Shown: piece after piece, positions 18,606 to 27,487 of the stretch
Layout of the letters: the number at the start of each line of letters is the position of its first letter
Numbering within the stretch: the first letter of the stretch is position 1
DNA from: Mesorhizobium comanense
Lineage (GTDB): Bacteria > Pseudomonadota > Alphaproteobacteria > Rhizobiales > Rhizobiaceae
NCBI RefSeq assembly: GCF_005503535.1
Contig: NZ_SCNN01000014.1
Coordinates: forward strand, 119,627 to 183,626
DNA: 64,000 nucleotides
Reading direction: 5' to 3'
Notes under the pieces: generated by a model
Database searches by the model: none
Seen by the model: the letters and a program-made list of their open reading frames with translations, nothing else
What the model was told of the DNA's origin: nothing
Program-made: the position numbers and the translations under genes

Positions 18606-20687
18606 TTATTCCGCCGCCTGCTTGAAGCCGTTCTTGGCCAATGCCGAGCATTCGGCCATCACGGCCGACGCCCGCGCGATCGGATTGGTCAGGTAGAAAT
18701 CCTTGACCGGCGAGGTGAAGGTGCCCTTGTTCAGCCGTCCGCCGAGTTTCGCAACTGCGGCGATGTCCTCGGCATTGCCGGCCGCGACCTGGTCGATGCG
18801 GGCCAGATGCGGGTATTCGCCATAGAGCTTGGCGCGCAGTTGCGGCAGCGAATCGAACGGCAGCTTCTTGCCCAGCACGTCCGACAAGGCCCTCAGGATC
18901 GCCCAGTCCTCACGCGCGTCGCCAGGCGCGAAGCCGGCGCGGTTGGTCTGCTGCACGCGCCCTTCCGTGTTGACGTAGGTGCCGGACTTCTCGGTGTAGG
19001 CGGCCGACGGCAGGATGACATTGGCGCGGTGCGCGCCGGCATCACCATGGGTGCCGACATAGACGACGAAGGCGCCGCCGGTCTTGCCCATGTCGATCTC
19101 GTCGGCGCCGAGCAGGAACAGCACGTCCGTCTCACCCAGCATGCCGGCGACATCCTTGCCGCCCTCGCCCGGCACGAAGCCGAGGTCGAGGCCGCCGACG
19201 CGTCCAGCCGCATTGTGCAGGACGGCAAAACCGTTCCAGTCGGCGCGCGCCGCATTCACGGCACCGGCAAGCCTGGCCGCCTGGCCGAGCACGGCCGCAC
19301 CGTCGGCGCGCGCCAGCGCGCCCTGGCCGACGATGATGAGCGGATGTGTCGCCTTTTTCAGGGTCTGGAAGAACTTGCCGTTGCCGTCGGCCAGATCCTT
19401 CAGCGAATCCGGCCCGGCGCCGAGCAGCTCATAGTCGTAGCGCGTATCGCCGATATCGCCGATCACGCCGACCGGCAGGTTGCCGACGCGCCAGCGCTTG
19501 CGGATGCGGGCGTTGAGCACGGAGGCTTCGAAGCGCGGGTTGGCGCCGATGATCAGCACTGCGTCGGCCTGCTCGATGCCTTCGATGGTCGGGTTGAAGA
19601 TGTAGCTGGCGCGGCCGAGCGAGGGATCGAGCGCGGCGCCGTCCTGGCGGCAGTCGGTGTTCTTCGAGCCGAGTGAGGCCATCAGAAGCTTCAGCGCGTA
19701 GATTTCCTCGACCGCAGCCAGATCACCCGCGATCGCGCCGATTTTCTCCGGCGTCGTCTTCGACACCGCGTCCTTGATCGCGGCGAAAGCCTCGGCCCAG
19801 CTTGCCGGGGCGAGCTTGCCGTTCTTGCGCACATAAGGCCGGTCCAGGCGCTGCGTGCGTAGGCCGTCCCAGATGAAGCGGGTCTTGTCGGAAATCCATT
19901 CCTCGTTCACCGCCTCGTTGACGCGCGGCAGTATGCGCATCACTTCGCGGCCTCTGGAGTCGACGCGGATCGCCGAACCAACCGCGTCCATCACGTCGAT
20001 GGATTCTGTCTTGGTCAGTTCCCACGGCCGCGCCTGGAAGGCAAAGGGCTTGGAGGTCAGCGCGCCGACCGGGCAGAGATCGATGACATTGCCCTGCAGC
20101 TCTGATGTCATCGCCTGTTCGAGATAGGTGGTGATCTCGGCGTCCTCGCCGCGGCCGATCAGGCCGAGTTCGGAAATGCCGGCGACCTCGGTGGTGAAGC
20201 GCACGCACCGCGTGCAGTGGATGCAGCGGTTCATCACCGTCTTGACCAGCGGGCCGATATACTTGTCTTCGACCGCGCGCTTGTTCTCGTGATAGCGCGA
20301 GGAATCGACGCCGAAGGCCATTGCCTGGTCCTGCAGGTCGCATTCGCCGCCCTGGTCGCAGATCGGGCAGTCCAGCGGATGGTTGATCAGCAGGAATTCC
20401 ATCACGCCTTCCCGGGCCTTCTTGACCATCGGCGTGTTGGTGAAGATTTCCGGCGGCTCGCCATTGGGGCCCGGGCGCAGGTCGCGCACGCCCATGGCGC
20501 AGGAAGCCTGCGGCTTGGGCGGGCCACCCTTCACCTCGATCAGGCACATGCGGCAGTTGCCGGCGATCGACAACCGCTCGTGGAAGCAGAAGCGCGGCAC
20601 TTCCGCGCCCGCGTCCTCGGCCGCCTGCAGCAGCGTATAGTGGTCGGGTACAGTGATTTCTTTCCCGTCGACCTTGAGCTTTGCCAT
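18606..20687 (-). CDS. nuoG: NADH-quinone oxidoreductase subunit G
   Basis: The 693-aa iron-sulfur subunit. A [2Fe-2S] site is in CFHERLSIAGNCRMC with a further Cys, the His-ligated [4Fe-4S] site in HPLDCPICDQGGEC, and another [4Fe-4S] cluster in CIHCTRCVRF. A molybdopterin-oxidoreductase-like domain follows with no catalytic role. The ATG at 20687 overlaps the stop of the pentapeptide-repeat gene (TGATG), so that small gene is coupled to nuoG. Confidence 0.96.
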   Translation of the reverse strand: MAKLKVDGKEITVPDHYTLLQAAEDAGAEVPRFCFHERLSIAGNCRMCLIEVKGGPPKPQASCAMGVRDLRPGPNGEPPEIFTNTPMVKKAREGVMEFLLINHPLDCPICDQGGECDLQDQAMAFGVDSSRYHENKRAVEDKYIGPLVKTVMNRCIHCTRCVRFTTEVAGISELGLIGRGEDAEITTYLEQAMTSELQGNVIDLCPVGALTSKPFAFQARPWELTKTESIDVMDAVGSAIRVDSRGREVMRILPRVNEAVNEEWISDKTRFIWDGLRTQRLDRPYVRKNGKLAPASWAEAFAAIKDAVSKTTPEKIGAIAGDLAAVEEIYALKLLMASLGSKNTDCRQDGAALDPSLGRASYIFNPTIEGIEQADAVLIIGANPRFEASVLNARIRKRWRVGNLPVGVIGDIGDTRYDYELLGAGPDSLKDLADGNGKFFQTLKKATHPLIIVGQGALARADGAAVLGQAARLAGAVNAARADWNGFAVLHNAAGRVGGLDLGFVPGEGGKDVAGMLGETDVLFLLGADEIDMGKTGGAFVVYVGTHGDAGAHRANVILPSAAYTEKSGTYVNTEGRVQQTNRAGFAPGDAREDWAILRALSDVLGKKLPFDSLPQLRAKLYGEYPHLARIDQVAAGNAEDIAAVAKLGGRLNKGTFTSPVKDFYLTNPIARASAVMAECSALAKNGFKQAAE

Positions 20688-20998
20688 CAATTGCCCCCGG
20701 CGGTCTTCGCCGTCTCATATGCTTTCAACAGGTCGCCGAGCTTGATGCCATTGATCATCATGCCGGCGACCTCAGCGTTTTCTATCTTCACGTTGCTCAT
20801 GTTCACGTTGGTGAAATGCGCATTCGAAAGGTTTGCGTCTTCCACCCTGGCGTTGCTCAGGTTCGCGTTCAGGATCGTCGACACCGACAGATTCACGTTG
20901 TGAAACCGCGTGTTGGACATGTTCACGTCGTCGAAATTCGAATTGGTGACGACGGCGCTGCGCACGTCCAGGACATCGCGTTTGTCGTGAACCTCCAT
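20687..20998 (-). CDS. Pentapeptide-repeat protein inside the complex I operon
   Basis: A 103-aa protein in which residues about 18-85 repeat in fives with a central Leu, Met, Phe or Val and Asn at the preceding turn: NSNFD-DVNMS-NTRFH-NVNLS, then NANLS-NARVE-DANLS-NAHFT-NVNMS. Such proteins fold as a right-handed quadrilateral beta-helix. No signal peptide or membrane helix is seen. It lies between the HhH-domain gene and nuoG and overlaps the nuoG start. A link to complex I assembly is an inference from position only. Confidence 0.82.
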   Translation of the reverse strand: MEVHDKRDVLDVRSAVVTNSNFDDVNMSNTRFHNVNLSVSTILNANLSNARVEDANLSNAHFTNVNMSNVKIENAEVAGMMINGIKLGDLLKAYETAKTAGGN

Positions 20999-21007
20999 CC
21001 CGGCCCC

Positions 21008-21712
21008 CTACCTCTTGGCCTTGGCTGCCAGCGCCGCGGCCTGGGCGGTCCAGTCGTCGCGTCCGATGCGGCCGTTGAACGACAGGTAATCGTCGACCCA
21101 GGCGATCTCCTGCGGCGACCAGGCGGCGATCTGGGTGAAGGTCCAGATGCCGAGACCGTTCAGAACCTTCTCCAGCTTCGGGCCGATGCCCGATATCGCC
21201 TTCAGGTCCGATGGCTTGGCCGGCTTGTCGATAGCCTTGGGCTGACGAAAATCCTCGGGCAGCAGCACGTCGGCGGCCTCGCCGGTCGCCGCCGCGGCAT
21301 CCGCCACAGGCGCCGCGGTGGCGGCTGCTTCCTTGGCGGCAATGTCAGTGACATCGCGCGCAAAGGACTGCGCTTCTGCGATCAGTGTCTTTGCCGCCGC
21401 GCGCGCCCTGGTGGAGGAGGAGTCAGCGTCCTCGAACTGCTCGATGCGGGCCTCGAAATCCTCGATCAGCGGCTGCATGAGACGCTGCGATGCCTCCGCA
21501 GCGCCCGAAAGCGCGCCCATCCAGACCCCGAAAGCGTGATTGGCGAAGCCGATGCCAAGCGCCGACATCGCCGCCGCCCCCGCGACAGGGTGCACGAAAA
21601 GGTTGACGGCGCTGGCCATCTCCTTCGGCATCATCCTGGTCAGGTCCTGGTTCATTTTCTCGAGCTGGTCCAAATTGGGCATCAATGGGTAGGGTGTCGA
21701 ATACGGCGCCAT
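21008..21712 (-). CDS. Helix-hairpin-helix domain protein in the complex I operon
   Basis: The 234-aa protein has two parts. Residues about 1-115 are helical and phasin-like (KMNQDLTRMM ... LMQPLIEDFEARIEQFED). After an Ala-rich linker, residues about 165-234 form an HhH-type domain (LKAISGIGPKLEKVLNGLGI ... WVDDYLSFNGRIGRDDW). The second part is closely similar to the C-terminus of NuoE in this same operon (LKLISGVGPKIEGILHTLGI ... WVDGYLSFHGRIDRDDW). It lies between nuoF and the pentapeptide gene. The annotation 'NADH-ubiquinone oxidoreductase-associated' used for homologs reflects position. Binding to DNA has not been shown for this class, as far as I know. Confidence 0.82.
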   Translation of the reverse strand: MAPYSTPYPLMPNLDQLEKMNQDLTRMMPKEMASAVNLFVHPVAGAAAMSALGIGFANHAFGVWMGALSGAAEASQRLMQPLIEDFEARIEQFEDADSSSTRARAAAKTLIAEAQSFARDVTDIAAKEAAATAAPVADAAAATGEAADVLLPEDFRQPKAIDKPAKPSDLKAISGIGPKLEKVLNGLGIWTFTQIAAWSPQEIAWVDDYLSFNGRIGRDDWTAQAAALAAKAKR

Positions 21713-21776
21713 AGAATTCTCCTGGTCGTTTCTTCGTTTGCCCCGCCCCGTTCTTCCCGCAGTCCAAAAGTTCCTG

Positions 21777-23081
21777 TTATTCCGCCGCGACCATCACCGG
21801 CTCCGCCCGGTGCGCGTTACGCGAAAACTCGTCGATGCGGCGCTCCACCTCGCCGCGGAAATGCCGCATCAGGCCCTGGATCGGCCACGCCGCGGCGTCG
21901 CCCAGCGCGCAGATCGTGTGACCCTCGACCTGCTTGGTGACGTCGAGCAGCATGTCGATCTCGCGCTTCTGCGCCTCGCCGCGCACCAGCCGCTCCATGA
22001 CCCGCCACATCCAGCCGGTGCCTTCGCGGCACGGCGTGCACTGGCCGCAGCTCTCGTGCTTGTAGAAGTAGGAAAGCCGCGCGATCGCCTTCACGATATC
22101 GGTCGACTTGTCCATGACGATGACAGCCGCCGTGCCGAGGCCCGACTTCAGGTCGCGCAGCGCATCGAAATCCATCGGCGTGTCGATGATCTGCTCGGCC
22201 GGCACCAGCGGCACCGAGGCGCCGCCTGGAATGACCGCGAGCAGATTGTCCCAGCCACCGCGAATGCCGCCGCAATGCGTCTCGATCAGTTCGCGGAACG
22301 GGATCGACATCGCCTCTTCGACGGTGCACGGATTGTTGACATGGCCGGAGATGCAGAACAGCTTGGTGCCGACATTGTTGGGCCGGCCGAAGGACGAGAA
22401 CCAGGCCGCCCCACGGCGCAGGATGGTCGGCGCCACCGCGATCGACTCGACGTTGTTGACCGTGGTCGGGCAGCCATAGAGGCCGACATTGGCCGGGAAT
22501 GGCGGCTTCAGCCGGGGCTGGCCCTTCTTGCCTTCCAGGCTTTCCAGCAGCGCCGTTTCCTCGCCGCATATATAGGCGCCGGCGCCGTGATGCATGTAGA
22601 CATCGAAATCGTAGCCTGAGGTGTTGCCCTTGCCGATCAGCTTGGCCTCGTAGGCTTCTTCGATCGCGCGCTGCAGCGCTTCGCGCTCGCGGATGAACTC
22701 GCCGCGCACATAGATGTAGGCGGCAACCGCGCCCATGGCGAAACCGGCCAGCAACGCGCCCTCGACCAGCGTGTGTGGATCGTTGCGCAGGATATCGCGA
22801 TCCTTGCAGGTGCCGGGCTCGGATTCATCGGCATTGATGACGAGATAGCTCGGACGCCCATCGCTCTGCTTGGGCATGAACGACCATTTGAGACCGGTCG
22901 GGAAGCCGGCGCCGCCACGGCCGCGCAGGCCCGACGCCTTCATCTCGTTGACGATCCAGTCGCGTCCCTTGGCAACCAGGCCCGGCGTATTGTCCCAGGC
23001 GCCGCGCGCCATGGCGCCGGCCAGCGACTTGTCGAAGAGGCCGTAGATATTGGTGAAGATACGGTCTTTGTCCTGAAGCAT
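21777..23081 (-). CDS. nuoF: NADH-quinone oxidoreductase subunit F
   Basis: The 434-aa NADH-oxidising flavoprotein subunit. The FMN/NADH-binding glycine-rich stretch GRGGAGFPTGLKW (about 52-64) is present, as is the N3 [4Fe-4S] motif ESCGQCTPCREGT with the fourth Cys near HTICALGD. ATG 23081 (MLQDKDRIFTN) was chosen; the frame extends upstream into nuoE without family sequence. It begins 10 bases after the nuoE stop. Confidence 0.96.
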   Translation of the reverse strand: MLQDKDRIFTNIYGLFDKSLAGAMARGAWDNTPGLVAKGRDWIVNEMKASGLRGRGGAGFPTGLKWSFMPKQSDGRPSYLVINADESEPGTCKDRDILRNDPHTLVEGALLAGFAMGAVAAYIYVRGEFIREREALQRAIEEAYEAKLIGKGNTSGYDFDVYMHHGAGAYICGEETALLESLEGKKGQPRLKPPFPANVGLYGCPTTVNNVESIAVAPTILRRGAAWFSSFGRPNNVGTKLFCISGHVNNPCTVEEAMSIPFRELIETHCGGIRGGWDNLLAVIPGGASVPLVPAEQIIDTPMDFDALRDLKSGLGTAAVIVMDKSTDIVKAIARLSYFYKHESCGQCTPCREGTGWMWRVMERLVRGEAQKREIDMLLDVTKQVEGHTICALGDAAAWPIQGLMRHFRGEVERRIDEFSRNAHRAEPVMVAAE

Positions 23082-23091
23082 TTTTCGTCCC

Positions 23092-24405
23092 TCAGACCGG
23101 CTTCTTGCCGAAGACGCGGATGTATTCGGCGACGCCGCCCTTGGCGAGCGCCTTGGCCTGCTTGACCCAGTCGTCGCGGTCGATGCGGCCATGGAAGGAG
23201 AGATAGCCGTCCACCCAATCGCGCTCGGCCTTCTTCCACGACGCGACCTGCGCGAAGGTGAAAATGCCCAGCGTATGCAGGATGCCCTCGATCTTCGGGC
23301 CGACGCCCGAGATCAGCTTGAGATCGTCAACCGCCGCCGGCCTGTCGATGCCGGCCGGACGGTTCTTGTCTTCCAGCCATGGCTTGGCCGGCTTCGCGCC
23401 CGGTGCCTTCATTTCCGGAGATTTGCCCTCGGGCGCCTTGAAAGCGGTTGCCGGTTCGGCCTTGGCCTTGGGTCCATTGCGCGGCTTCGAAACCTGTTCG
23501 ACTTCCGGCGCGGCCTTGTTGGCGTTGGCGGCCGAATGCAGCGGCGCGGAAACGCTTGCCGCCTTCTCAGCCGCGGGCGCGACCTTGGTTTTCGAAGGCG
23601 TCGTCAGGGCCGGGCTGGTTTCCGGAGCGTCGGTCTTCGGCTTGCTCGCATTGGACGGCGCCACGGGAGCAGCGGCCGGTGCGGTCGCCGCTGGAGCGCT
23701 TGCAGCCGGAGCGGCGACAGCAGCGGGCGCCGCCTCCTTGGCGGCCTTGGCGGCAGCCTTGGCTTCCCTGTCACGCGTCGACTTCAGGATCGCCTTCTCG
23801 CTCTTCAGCGTGGTCAGGCCGGAGGCCGGTTCAGAGCCGGTGCGGCCATTCTGCGGTCCCGGCGTCACCGAGGCGCCCTTGCCCGCATCGTAGAGATCGA
23901 TGATCTCGGCCAGCCGCTCGGGCGTCAGATCCTCGAACGTGTCCTTGAAGACCATGACCATCGGCGCGTTGACGCAGGCACCCAGGCATTCGACTTCTTC
24001 CCACGACAGGGTGCCCTTGTCGTTGGTGTGGAACTGGTCGTGATGGATCTTGGAACGGCAGACATCCATCAGCGCTTCCGAGCCGCGCAGCATGCAGGGC
24101 GTGGTGCCGCAGACCTGGATATGCGCACGCGTGCCGACCGGATTGAGCTGGTACTGCGTGTAGAAGGTCGCGACCTCGAGACCACGGATGCGCGGCATGC
24201 CGAGCATGTCCGAAATCGTCTCGATCGCCGCCTTCGTGACCCAGCCTTCCTGCTCCTGCGCGATCATCAGCAGCGGAATGATCGCGGACTGCTCGCGGCC
24301 CTTCGGATACTTCTTGATCCACTGCTTAGCAGCCGCCGCGTTCGCCTTGTTGAAGGCGAAAGACGCTGGCTGGACGCTGGCTTCTGCGAGACGACGGACT
24401 GACAT
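23092..24405 (-). CDS. nuoE: NADH-quinone oxidoreductase subunit E with C-terminal HhH extension
   Basis: A 437-aa protein. The N-terminal part (about 1-210) is the thioredoxin-like NuoE fold with the N1a [2Fe-2S] ligands in CGTTPC and CLGAC. It is followed by a long Ala/Pro/Lys-rich, probably disordered linker (about 225-350) and then an HhH-like domain ending WVKQAKALAKGGVAEYIRVF. E. coli NuoE is only 166 aa. The extension is shared with the 234-aa HhH protein three genes on. ATG 24405 lies two bases after the nuoD stop. Confidence 0.95.
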   Translation of the reverse strand: MSVRRLAEASVQPASFAFNKANAAAAKQWIKKYPKGREQSAIIPLLMIAQEQEGWVTKAAIETISDMLGMPRIRGLEVATFYTQYQLNPVGTRAHIQVCGTTPCMLRGSEALMDVCRSKIHHDQFHTNDKGTLSWEEVECLGACVNAPMVMVFKDTFEDLTPERLAEIIDLYDAGKGASVTPGPQNGRTGSEPASGLTTLKSEKAILKSTRDREAKAAAKAAKEAAPAAVAAPAASAPAATAPAAAPVAPSNASKPKTDAPETSPALTTPSKTKVAPAAEKAASVSAPLHSAANANKAAPEVEQVSKPRNGPKAKAEPATAFKAPEGKSPEMKAPGAKPAKPWLEDKNRPAGIDRPAAVDDLKLISGVGPKIEGILHTLGIFTFAQVASWKKAERDWVDGYLSFHGRIDRDDWVKQAKALAKGGVAEYIRVFGKKPV

Positions 24406-24406
24406 T

Positions 24407-25597
24407 TTAGCGATCGACCTCACCAAACACGATGTCGAGGGAGCCAAGCACGGCGGTGACGTCGGCCAGCATGTGGCCACGGCACAGGAAATCCATGGCC
24501 TGGAGATGCGCGAAACCAGGTGCGCGCAGCTTGCAGCGATAGGGCTTGTTGGTGCCGTCGGAGACGAGATAGACGCCGAACTCGCCTTTCGGCGCTTCGA
24601 CGGCGGCATAGACCTCGCCGGCCGGCACGCGATAACCCTCGGTGTAGAGCTTGAAGTGGTGGATCAGCGCCTCCATCGACCGCTTCATCGCCGCGCGCTT
24701 GGGCGGCACCACCTTGCCATCGAGGTTCGACACCGGGCCGGTGCTTTCCTTGCCGAGCAGAAGATCGACGCACTGGCGCATGATCCGCGCCGACTGCCGC
24801 ATCTCTTCCATGCGCACGAGGTAGCGGTCGTAGCAGTCGCCGTTCTTGCCGATCGGGATGTCGAAATCCATTTCCGAGTAGCACTCGTAGGGCTGCGACT
24901 TGCGCAAATCCCAGGCCGCGCCCGAACCGCGCACCATGACGCCGGAAAAGCCCCAGGCCCAGGCGTCCGCCAGCGAAACAATGCCGATATCGACATTGCG
25001 CTGCTTGAAGATGCGGTTACCGGTCAGCAGCTTGTCGAGATCGTCGATCGACTTCAGGAACGGGTCGATCCACTTGCCGATGTCCTCGACGAGTTGGCGC
25101 GGCAGGTCCTGATGGACACCGCCCGGACGGAAATAAGCGGCGTGCATGCGCGAGCCGGAGGCGCGCTCATAGAACACCATCAGCTTTTCGCGCTCGACGA
25201 AGCCCCACAGCGGCGGGGTCAGCGCGCCGACGTCCATGGCCTGCGTCGTCACATTGAGAATGTGCGACATGATGCGGCCGATTTCGCAGTAGAGCACGCG
25301 GATCAGCTGGCCGCGTTTCGGCACCTCGATGCCGAGCAGGCGCTCGGCGGCAAGCGCGAAGGCGTGTTCCTGGTTCATCGGCGCGCAATAGTCGAGCCGG
25401 TCGAGATAAGGCACCGCCTGCAGGTAGGTCTTGGCCTCTATCAGCTTCTCCGTGCCGCGATGCAGCAGGCCGATATGCGGATCGACGCGGTCGACGACTT
25501 CGCCGTCGAGCTCCAGCACGAGGCGCAAAACGCCGTGCGCCGCCGGATGCTGCGGGCCGAAATTGATGTTGAAATTGCGGACGGAGGTTTCAGCCAT
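24407..25597 (-). CDS. nuoD: NADH-quinone oxidoreductase subunit D
   Basis: The 396-aa 49-kDa-type subunit of the quinone-binding module, here separate from NuoC (E. coli has a fused nuoCD). It starts with family features FNINFGPQHPAAHGVLRL, and the conserved quinone-site His follows in that segment. It ends ADVTAVLGSLDIVFGEVDR as is typical. Confidence 0.97.
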   Translation of the reverse strand: MAETSVRNFNINFGPQHPAAHGVLRLVLELDGEVVDRVDPHIGLLHRGTEKLIEAKTYLQAVPYLDRLDYCAPMNQEHAFALAAERLLGIEVPKRGQLIRVLYCEIGRIMSHILNVTTQAMDVGALTPPLWGFVEREKLMVFYERASGSRMHAAYFRPGGVHQDLPRQLVEDIGKWIDPFLKSIDDLDKLLTGNRIFKQRNVDIGIVSLADAWAWGFSGVMVRGSGAAWDLRKSQPYECYSEMDFDIPIGKNGDCYDRYLVRMEEMRQSARIMRQCVDLLLGKESTGPVSNLDGKVVPPKRAAMKRSMEALIHHFKLYTEGYRVPAGEVYAAVEAPKGEFGVYLVSDGTNKPYRCKLRAPGFAHLQAMDFLCRGHMLADVTAVLGSLDIVFGEVDR

Positions 25598-25606
25598 TCT
25601 GGCGCC

Positions 25607-26212
25607 TCAATTCGTCTTGGCTTTTTCGTCGCCCGGCAGGACATAGTCAGTCCCTTCCCATGGCGAGAGAAAATCGAAATTACGGAATTCCTGCTTGAGC
25701 TCGACAGGCTCGTAGATCACGCGCTTGGCTTCGTCGTCGTAACGCACTTCGACAAAGCCGGTCAGCGGGAAATCCTTGCGCAGCGGATGGCCTTCGAAAC
25801 CATAGTCGGTCAGCAGGCGGCGCAGGTCCGGGTGGCCCGAAAACAGCACGCCGTAGAGATCGTAGGTCTCGCGCTCGAACCAGTCGGCGCCGGGATAGAC
25901 GCCGGTGACCGACGGCACCATCGTCTCCTCATCGGCCTGAACCTTGACACGGATGCGCACGTTCTGTTTCGGCGAAAGCAGGTGGTAGACCACGTCGAAG
26001 CGCTTGGCCCGCGAGGGATAGTCGGCGCCGCTCACGTCGATGATCGAGATGAACTGGCAGCGCGCGTCGTCGCGCAGGAACGTCATCACTTCGACCAGGT
26101 CGCGCGGCTCGACATGGATCGTCAGTTCGCCATAGGCGAGCACCGCGTCATTGACGCGGCCGATCAGCTTCTCGCCGAGATAGGTCGACAGTTCGCTAAG
26201 GGAAGCAGCCAT
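25607..26212 (-). CDS. nuoC: NADH-quinone oxidoreductase subunit C
   Basis: The 201-aa 30-kDa-type subunit of the hydrophilic arm. The family signature ERETYDLYGVLFSGHPDLRR (about residue 115-134) is present. ATG 26212 (MAASLSELSTYLGEK) was chosen; it lies four bases after the nuoB stop, and the frame upstream is a nuoB shadow. Confidence 0.96.
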   Translation of the reverse strand: MAASLSELSTYLGEKLIGRVNDAVLAYGELTIHVEPRDLVEVMTFLRDDARCQFISIIDVSGADYPSRAKRFDVVYHLLSPKQNVRIRVKVQADEETMVPSVTGVYPGADWFERETYDLYGVLFSGHPDLRRLLTDYGFEGHPLRKDFPLTGFVEVRYDDEAKRVIYEPVELKQEFRNFDFLSPWEGTDYVLPGDEKAKTN

Positions 26213-26216
26213 GGAT

Positions 26217-26798
26217 TTACCGTTCGATCGTGCCGGTGCGGCGGATTTTCTTCTGCAGGAGAAGAATGCCGTAGAGCAGGGCTTCGGCGCTCGGCGGACA
26301 GCCGGGCACATAGATGTCGACCGGCACGACGCGGTCGCAACCGCGCACCACCGAATAGGAATAATGATAGTAGCCGCCGCCATTGGCGCACGAGCCCATC
26401 GAGATGACGTAGCGCGGCTCCGGCATCTGGTCGTAGACCTTGCGCAGCGCCGGCGCCATCTTGTTGGTCAACGTTCCGGCGACGATCATGATGTCCGACT
26501 GGCGCGGAGAGGCGCGCGGCGCCACGCCGAACCGCTCCGAGTCGTAGCGGGGCATCGAGGTATGGATCATCTCGACCGCGCAGCACGCCAGACCGAAGGT
26601 CATGAACATCAGCGAACCGCTGCGTGCCCAGGTGATCAGCGCCTCGGTCGAGGTGACCAGAAAACCCTTGTCGGCGAGCTCATTGTTGATTTCGAGGAAG
26701 AAGGGATCGTCCTCCCCCACCGGCCTGCCGGTGTTGGGATCGATGATACCCTTGGGCTTCGGCGCGACGAGGGTACCTGAACTGTCGTTCAATCCCAT
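26217..26798 (-). CDS. nuoB: NADH-quinone oxidoreductase subunit B
   Basis: The 193-aa subunit that holds cluster N2. Ligands are in LACCAVEM (two adjacent Cys), MGSCANGGG and YVPGCPPSAEA. ATG 26798 was chosen because AAGGAG stands 7 bases upstream. This makes a 10-base overlap with the end of nuoA. Confidence 0.96.
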   Translation of the reverse strand: MGLNDSSGTLVAPKPKGIIDPNTGRPVGEDDPFFLEINNELADKGFLVTSTEALITWARSGSLMFMTFGLACCAVEMIHTSMPRYDSERFGVAPRASPRQSDIMIVAGTLTNKMAPALRKVYDQMPEPRYVISMGSCANGGGYYHYSYSVVRGCDRVVPVDIYVPGCPPSAEALLYGILLLQKKIRRTGTIER

Positions 26799-27154
26799 TC
26801 CAGCGCTCCTTTTTTCCATTCATAGGCAAAGCCGATCGTCAGCACCGCCAGAAACACCATCATCGACCAGAAGCCGAGCATGCCGATCTTCGAGAAGGAC
26901 ACGGCCCAGGGAAACAGGAAGGCCACTTCCAGGTCGAAGATGATGAAGAGGATCGACACCAGGTAGAAGCGGATGTCGAACTTCATGCGGGCGTCGTCGA
27001 ACGAGTTGAAACCGCACTCGTAGGCGGAAAGCTTTTCGGGATCGGGGTTGCGGTACGCCACCAGGAACGGCGCGGCCAGCAGGGCCAGACCGACGACCAG
27101 CGCCACGCCTATGAACAGGACGATGGGCAGGTACGAACTGAGAAGTGCGTTCAT
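26789..27154 (-). CDS. nuoA: NADH-quinone oxidoreductase subunit A
   Basis: A 121-aa membrane subunit with three helices. The acidic loop motif YECGFNSFDDARMKFDIRFY between helices 1 and 2 is diagnostic. The start MNALLSSYLP at 27154 was preferred over an upstream ATG at 27178. First gene of the operon. Confidence 0.95.
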   Translation of the reverse strand: MNALLSSYLPIVLFIGVALVVGLALLAAPFLVAYRNPDPEKLSAYECGFNSFDDARMKFDIRFYLVSILFIIFDLEVAFLFPWAVSFSKIGMLGFWSMMVFLAVLTIGFAYEWKKGALEWD

Positions 27155-27487
27155 GCAGCGGCTTTCCGTTGGCGCCAATCCACTTTGATTACAGCACCGG
27201 ACCTTAATGCGGAAGCGTGACAGTTTAACCGCTGAACCGTTTTAAGGGGCCTATGCTGCAACGCGGCGAGGGTTAGCGCAGCACTTCCAGCGAAGCAAGT
27301 CAAACCTTGTTCAAAACATGGTCCTGGACGCCATATCCGGGGAAACTGGTCCGATCCGCTCCTGTTTGATTTCCTTCGCTTTTTACTCCACTTTTGTCTC
27401 CTGACATGGTTGCCGCCGAAACCCTGCTAGCATGGCCTGGAATCACCGGTCTGAAACCCGGTCAGATCGCTCACAGAGTAGGGCTTG
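27155..27487. promoter_or_regulatory. Divergent intergenic region between nuoA and the YcaQ-like gene
   Basis: About 330 bases hold no gene and should carry promoters both ways. On the minus strand TTGACT (27303-27298) is a fair -35, but the box 17 bases downstream is poor. On the plus strand CTGACA near 27402 followed after 17 bases by CTGCTA is a weak candidate for the glycosylase gene. No terminator or repeat is visible. Confidence 0.35.

Noticed and set aside
24188..26407. A 739-codon plus-strand frame
   Set aside because: Antisense of nuoE, nuoD and nuoC, all of which are secure by their motifs.
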